Below, in pieces: positions 20,947 through 24,838 of a stretch of DNA of 24,838 nucleotides; the stretch's first letter is position 1; each line of letters opens with the position of its first letter. Under the pieces are notes generated by a model. The model was not told where the DNA came from and did not search any database. It saw only the letters and a list, made by a program, of their open reading frames with translations. Source of the stretch: Actinosomnolentus pattersoniae (SeqCode) (GTDB lineage Bacteria; Actinomycetota; UBA4738). The translations under genes and the position numbers were made by a program. The stretch spans positions 1 to 24,838 of the forward strand of contig JACDCJ010000005.1 of NCBI GenBank assembly GCA_013817655.1, given 5' to 3'.

Positions 20947-21950
20947 AGGGCGCCGCCAGGAAGCCAATCGGCCTGCTGGTGATGGCCTACGGGACCCCCC
21001 AGAGCGCGGAAGACATCGAGCGGTACTACACGGACATCCGGGGCGGTCGCGCCCCCACTCCGGCGCTGATTGCGGATCTCCGGAGACGGTACGAGGCGAT
21101 CGGAAACCTCTTCCCGCTCCTCGAGGTGACCAGGGGGCAGGCCGAAGGGCTGGCCCGAGCGCTGAACCGGGCCGGGGACCGAGCCGGGACGTTCCGGGCA
21201 TACGTCGGGATGAAGCATGCGCCGCCCTTCATCGGTGAGGCGGTCGCGGGGATGCGTGAGGATGGCATCGAGAGAGCCGTCGGGATCGTCATGGCTCCCC
21301 ACTGGTCGGCGATGTCCGTCGAGAACTACATCGACCGGGTGCAGGCATCGTCGACGGGTCAGACCGAAGGTCCCTCGTTCACCTTTGTGCGCCAGTGGTA
21401 CGACCACCCCCAGTTCGTGCGATACCTGGGCTCTCGCGTTCGCGAGGCGCTCGACAGGTTCGAACCACACAAGGCGGGGGCTACGGCCGTGGTCTTTTCC
21501 GCACACAGCCTTCCTATCCGGACCGACGGAGGCGGCAACTCGCGATGCCTGCGGTGCGACGTGTGCCAGAGATCGTGCCGGTATGTCGAACAGCTCCGGC
21601 ACACCGCGGACCTGGTTGCCGCGAGTGCGAGGTTGTCCTCGTACCTCACGGCCTGGCAGAGCGCAGGCCACACCCCCCAACCCTGGTGGGGGCCATCCCT
21701 CGAGGACGTGATCCCGAAGCTCGCAGCCGACGGCCACACCGCCGTCGTTGTTTGCGCCTGCGGGTTCACCGCGGATCACCTCGAGACCCTGTACGACCTC
21801 GACGTCGAGGCCCGAATGGCGGCGGAGGAGGCCGGGATCGGCTTCGAGCGCACCGAGATGCCGAACGCCGACCCATCGTTCGTCGATGTCCTGGCGGCCG
21901 TGGTCAGAGACCATCTGGCACGGGACGGGAACCAGAGCCGTCCGTGGTGA
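20943..21950 (+). CDS. hemH: Ferrochelatase (coproporphyrin type) with internal four-cysteine cluster motif
   Basis: 335 residues (also called cpfC in the coproporphyrin pathway). It inserts Fe2+ into coproporphyrin III. The catalytic His is in MAPHW (H120) and the conserved Glu in FTADHLETLYDLD (E281); AYGTP and DIRGGRAPTP are family N-terminal signatures. After FSAHSLP, where many homologues have DPYPxQ, this one has CLRCDVCQRSC, cysteines at 202, 205, 208 and 212. A set of four cysteines within a short internal segment matches the known class of [2Fe-2S] ferrochelatases described for Myxococcus xanthus, unlike mycobacterial enzymes with three C-terminal cysteine ligands. Starts at GTG 20943 (overlap with hemE); its stop overlaps the hemY start. 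Confidence 0.92.
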   Translation: MKGAARKPIGLLVMAYGTPQSAEDIERYYTDIRGGRAPTPALIADLRRRYEAIGNLFPLLEVTRGQAEGLARALNRAGDRAGTFRAYVGMKHAPPFIGEAVAGMREDGIERAVGIVMAPHWSAMSVENYIDRVQASSTGQTEGPSFTFVRQWYDHPQFVRYLGSRVREALDRFEPHKAGATAVVFSAHSLPIRTDGGGNSRCLRCDVCQRSCRYVEQLRHTADLVAASARLSSYLTAWQSAGHTPQPWWGPSLEDVIPKLAADGHTAVVVCACGFTADHLETLYDLDVEARMAAEEAGIGFERTEMPNADPSFVDVLAAVVRDHLARDGNQSRPW

Positions 21951-23401
21951 CGCGGGCACGACGCGTGGTCGTCGTCGGTGGCGGGATCGCCGGCCTCGCC
22001 GTCGCGTACCGGTTGACTCGTCCTGAGGGAAACGGCCTGCCGCTCGAGGTCACGCTGGTGGAGGCGAGCGAACGACTCGGCGGCAAGCTGTCGTCGTCCC
22101 GCGTGGGGGGGTTCGATCTGGAGGCCGGGGCGGACTCTTTCGTCGTTCGAAAGCCGGAGGCCGTGGATCTGTGCAGGGAGCTAGGCTTGGAGGAAGATCT
22201 GGTCGTGCCGGCCTCCTCCACCGCGTTCGTGCGCATCGGCGACCGGCTCGTGCCGTTCCCCAGAAGGTCGTCGTTCGGGGTGCCGGCCGGACCCTCCGAG
22301 CTGCTCCGCTGGCCCGGGCTCTCTCTCCGGGGTCGTCTCCGCGCGTTCGGCGACCTGCTCCGCCCTCGTTCTCAGAAACACGGTGACGAGCCCCTCGCCG
22401 CGCTGCTCGAGCGCCGGCTGGGGAAGGAAGCGGCGCACGTTCTGGTCGGGCCGCTGCTCGCCGGGATCCATGCGGGCGACGCGGCGCGGCTCAGCGTGCA
22501 GGCCACCTTCCCCGAGCTGTCGGCTTGGGAGCGAGAGCACGGAAGCCTCGTTCGAGGGGCCGGCGCGGCGCGCAGGAAAGCGGATGCCGAACGGGCCGCG
22601 CCGCTGTTCGCAAGCGTCTGGGGAGGCCTCGGCCGCCTGGTGGACGAGCTCACAGGCGCGATCGGACCTCCGCGGATCCGGGCCGGGGAGCGAGTGTCGC
22701 GCATCGGACGTGAGGCACTGGGGTTCACGCTCGATGTTGGAACCGGCTCCGTCGGGGCAGACGCGGTGGTCCTCGCGACGCCGGCATTCGAGGCGAGCCG
22801 GCTGCTGCGTGAGGTGAACTCCGAGGCGAGTCGCGAGCTCGGCACGATTCGATACACCTCCACGGCCGTCGTCTTGCTCGTGTATCCGGAAGGCACGGGG
22901 GAGCGGCTGCCGGCGGCGACGGGCTACGTGGTTCCGGCGTCGTCCTCGGTCACCACCGCGTGCACTTGGGTGTCGCGCAAGTGGCCGAGGGAGGAGTTCG
23001 GCGACCGGGCGGTGGTTCGCTGCTACGTTGGCCGCTCGGGCTCGGAGGAGTCGCTCGCGCTTCCCGACAACGAGATCGTCGCGCGCGTCCGGGCGGAGCT
23101 CGACCGGGTGTTGAGCCTGGGCCCACCGGAGGACTCCGCTGTCGTGCGGTGGGAGCGTTCGATGCCGCAGTACGACGTCGGCCACCTCGACCGGGTGCGC
23201 CGGATGGATGAGGCGCTCGAGAGCACGCCCGGGCTCTTCGTCGCGGGTTCGGCCTATCGTGGCGTGGGAATCGCCGACTGCGTCCGGGACGGAAGCTCCG
23301 CGGCCGGCCGGGTCCGGAGATACCTCCTCGACGCCCGGCCCGCCGGGGCGGTCGTTCCCGGGGCTGGGGCATCTTCGGAGGAGCGGGAGAGAACGCGATG
23401 A
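21947..23401 (+). CDS. hemY: Protoporphyrinogen/coproporphyrinogen III oxidase, HemY/CgoX type
   Basis: 484 residues. An FAD-dependent, oxygen-using enzyme with the dinucleotide motif VVVVGGGIAGLAVAYRL at the N-terminus, followed by TLVEASERLGGKLSS (the Glu binding FAD ribose). FDLEAGADSFVVRKP, LVGPLLAGIHAGDAARLSV and the C-terminal SAYRGVGIADCVRDG are HemY/PPOX family landmarks. In the pathway shown by its neighbours it should oxidise coproporphyrinogen III to coproporphyrin III (CgoX). Starts at GTG 21947 overlapping the ferrochelatase stop; ends with an ATGA overlap to hemQ. Length is usual for the family; the last about 20 residues (VPGAGASSEERERTR-like) are a non-conserved tail. Confidence 0.93.
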   Translation: MTRARRVVVVGGGIAGLAVAYRLTRPEGNGLPLEVTLVEASERLGGKLSSSRVGGFDLEAGADSFVVRKPEAVDLCRELGLEEDLVVPASSTAFVRIGDRLVPFPRRSSFGVPAGPSELLRWPGLSLRGRLRAFGDLLRPRSQKHGDEPLAALLERRLGKEAAHVLVGPLLAGIHAGDAARLSVQATFPELSAWEREHGSLVRGAGAARRKADAERAAPLFASVWGGLGRLVDELTGAIGPPRIRAGERVSRIGREALGFTLDVGTGSVGADAVVLATPAFEASRLLREVNSEASRELGTIRYTSTAVVLLVYPEGTGERLPAATGYVVPASSSVTTACTWVSRKWPREEFGDRAVVRCYVGRSGSEESLALPDNEIVARVRAELDRVLSLGPPEDSAVVRWERSMPQYDVGHLDRVRRMDEALESTPGLFVAGSAYRGVGIADCVRDGSSAAGRVRRYLLDARPAGAVVPGAGASSEERERTR

Positions 23402-24078
23402 AAGAAGAGGGCGAGCCGATCTTCGCCTACTACCCGGTCTTCCGGGCCACCCCTCAGCTCCGCGACCGCGGACCGGGTGACCTCGAGGAGATGGCGTCCT
23501 CGGCCGAGATCGCACTCAAGGAGGCCTCGGACGGCGTGAGCGTCCGGGGTACGTACTCCACGGTCGGATTCCGCCCCGACGCCGACCTGATGATGTGGTG
23601 GGTCGCCTCCTCTGCCGAGGCCGTCCAGGGTCTGATGGCGGACTTCCGTCGTTCTCCGCTGGGCAGCCGCCTGGAGCTGACCCACGCGTTTCTCGGCATG
23701 GTCCGACCCGCGGAGTTCAGCCGCGATCATCTTCCCGCCTTCGTGAAGGGCGAGGCGCCGCGGAGGTACCTCTGCGTGTACCCGTTCGTTCGGACCCCGG
23801 AGTGGTATCTGCTGCCCGCCGAGCGGCGTGGCGCGATGCTGCGCGAGCACGGGGAGATGGGGCGGGAGTTTCCAGATGTCCTCGCGAACACTACGAGCGC
23901 GTTCGGCCTCGGCGACTGGGAGTGGATCCTCGCGTTCGAGACCGACCGGCTGGACCGGCTGGTCGACTGCATCAGGCGCCTACGCGACGCCGAGGCCCGC
24001 CGCTACACGAAGGAAGAGGTCCCGTTCGTCACCGGCATCCGCAGGGACTTCGTGGACGCCGTTCGGGCGCTCGCCTGA
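23398..24078 (+). CDS. hemQ: Coproheme decarboxylase HemQ (ChdC), chlorite dismutase family
   Basis: 226 residues, the size of HemQ. It converts Fe-coproporphyrin to heme b using H2O2, the last step of the coproporphyrin pathway. Conserved parts visible are FAYYPVFRA, the loop YPFVRTPEWYLLPAERR carrying the catalytic Tyr (Y137), and LREHGEMGREF carrying the proximal heme-iron His (H151). GLGDWEWILAFE follows. True chlorite dismutases have a distal Arg and rarely sit in heme operons, so HemQ is the better call. Start ATG 23398 overlaps the hemY stop. The stop is 22 bases from the convergent enoyl-reductase stop; no hairpin terminator is evident there. Confidence 0.94.
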   Translation: MKEEGEPIFAYYPVFRATPQLRDRGPGDLEEMASSAEIALKEASDGVSVRGTYSTVGFRPDADLMMWWVASSAEAVQGLMADFRRSPLGSRLELTHAFLGMVRPAEFSRDHLPAFVKGEAPRRYLCVYPFVRTPEWYLLPAERRGAMLREHGEMGREFPDVLANTTSAFGLGDWEWILAFETDRLDRLVDCIRRLRDAEARRYTKEEVPFVTGIRRDFVDAVRALA

Positions 24079-24100
24079 CGACGGTTAGCTCGACTGAGGG

Positions 24101-24838
24101 CTAGCGCGGTGGATCCTCATCGGGAGAAACCGGGGGGCGGTCGTCCGCCGCCTCAGGGGGAGCCGCCGGCATATCGGTGCCCATGGCGTGATAGCCCCCG
24201 TCGACGTGCACGATCTCAGCGGTGATCCCGCGCGACCAGTCCGATAGGAGGAACGCGACTGTCCTCGCGACGGGCTCGGGGTCCTTGATGTCCCAGTCGA
24301 GGGGGGCTCGTCTCCCCCACGCCGAGGCGAGCACGTCGAACCCTGGGATCCCCTTGGCGGCGACGGTGCGAAGCGGGCCGGCCGACACGCAGTTGACCCG
24401 GATCCCGAAGGCGCCGAGATCACGAGCCAGGTAGCGGGTGATCGACTCGAGGGCCGCCTTGCTCACTCCCATCCAGTCGTAGATCGGCCACGCGACCGAC
24501 GCGTCGAAGTCGAGGCTCACTATCGATCCGCCCGCCTCCCTCATCAGCCCCAGGAAGCCCGCCGCCAGCGCCTTGAGGGAGTAGGCGCTCGTCTGGAAGG
24601 CCGTGCGAGCGCTCTCCCATGGCGTCTGCAGGAAGGCGCCGCCGAGGGCATCCGCCGGCGCGAAGGCAATGGCGTGCAGGAACCCGTCGAGCCTGCCCCA
24701 GCGCGAGGTGAGCTCGTCGGCGACCCGCTCGATGTGACCGGGATCGTTGGCGTCGAGCTCCAGCACGTCCGGTGTCGCCGGGAGCCTCCTGGCGGACTTC
24801 TCCGTGAGGCCCATGGCCTTCCCGAAGCTAGTCAGCTC
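24101..24838 (-). CDS. fabI: Enoyl-ACP reductase, InhA/FabI type (5' end beyond the window)
   Basis: About 245 residues are visible; the frame remains open to the window edge (ELTSFGKAMGLTEKSARRL), so the N-terminal nucleotide-binding turn lies outside. It is a short-chain dehydrogenase of the fatty-acid elongation cycle, reducing the enoyl-ACP double bond with NADH. Visible features are DGFLHAIAFAPADALGG, the catalytic pair in YDWMGVSKAALES (Tyr and Lys seven residues apart) and RVNCVSAGPLRT, with SLDFDASVAWPIYDW closely resembling InhA. After HVDGGYHAMG comes a hydrophilic, Pro/Asp-rich tail of about 25 residues that ordinary FabI lacks. ATG 24814 is internal and not the start. Confidence 0.92.
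   Translation of the reverse strand, partial: ELTSFGKAMGLTEKSARRLPATPDVLELDANDPGHIERVADELTSRWGRLDGFLHAIAFAPADALGGAFLQTPWESARTAFQTSAYSLKALAAGFLGLMREAGGSIVSLDFDASVAWPIYDWMGVSKAALESITRYLARDLGAFGIRVNCVSAGPLRTVAAKGIPGFDVLASAWGRRAPLDWDIKDPEPVARTVAFLLSDWSRGITAEIVHVDGGYHAMGTDMPAAPPEAADDRPPVSPDEDPPR

Noticed and set aside
20547..21959. A 470-codon minus-strand open frame opposite hemE and hemH
   Set aside because: Both plus-strand genes are unambiguous enzymes and the antisense translation resembles no family.
24079..24100. Possible terminator between the convergent hemQ and enoyl reductase genes
   Set aside because: The 22 bases contain no stable stem and no T-tract.

Overview
The window is about 24.8 kb of GC-rich DNA (G or C at most third codon positions) that looks like a bacterial chromosome of an uncultured, probably deep-branching Actinomycetota. 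Pointers to this are TANNNT -10 boxes placed directly before start codons (leaderless transcripts), a DUF3558-like lipoprotein, a cyclase fused to a STAND-type ATPase, a short class I cysteine ligase resembling the mycothiol enzyme MshC, and a coproporphyrin-type heme pathway ending in HemQ. No phage, transposase, CRISPR or plasmid signal is visible. The genus cannot be read from the sequence.

Layout. (1) 1-4613: the 3' part of a tRNA-Leu(UAA), then a tight gene pair: a class III nucleotide cyclase with an ATPase domain that appears to have lost its middle, and a 1012-residue protein with an MFS/NTT-like membrane domain, HEAT repeats and a cyclic-nucleotide-binding domain. (2) 4662-5916, minus strand: a DUF3558-like lipoprotein, then two gene fragments fused end to end (the tail of an FAD-linked oxidase and the N-terminal half of an NAD(P)-binding dehydrogenase), which looks like a deletion scar. 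(3) 5983-9216, plus strand: a PH-like protein with a leaderless promoter, a DUF2231 membrane protein, a secreted LVIVD-repeat protein and an AlkA/OGG-like DNA glycosylase. (4) 9249-11197, minus strand: a LOG-family protein, a small secreted protein whose frame is broken, and a metallo-beta-lactamase-fold hydrolase. (5) 11347-13253: an ABC-2 type exporter (ATPase plus permease). (6) 13276-15104, minus strand: an MshC/CysS-like ligase coupled to a lipoprotein. (7) 15103-16867: a PEBP (YbhB-like) lipoprotein whose start codon overlaps the divergent ligase start, a HAD phosphatase, and a convergent CBS-domain protein. (8) 17017-24078: a long plus-strand run with chained stop/start overlaps: a split-barrel flavin-type protein, a split-barrel/UbiA prenyltransferase fusion, an aldo/keto reductase, then hemE, ferrochelatase, protoporphyrinogen/coproporphyrinogen oxidase and HemQ. 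(9) 24101-24838, minus strand: an InhA/FabI-like enoyl-ACP reductase cut by the window edge.

How the genes work together. The clearest pathway is region 8: uroporphyrinogen III to coproporphyrinogen III (HemE), to coproporphyrin III (HemY/CgoX), to Fe-coproporphyrin (HemH/CpfC), to heme b (HemQ/ChdC), next to a MenA-like prenyltransferase that could supply menaquinone to the same respiratory chain. Region 1 is the most unusual unit: a cyclase beside a membrane protein carrying a cyclic-nucleotide sensor, which suggests a local signal-and-response pair. Three lesions within about 10 kb (the internally deleted cyclase, the fused fragments and the frameshifted secreted gene) mean either real decay or assembly error. 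No gene-free stretch exceeds 300 bases.
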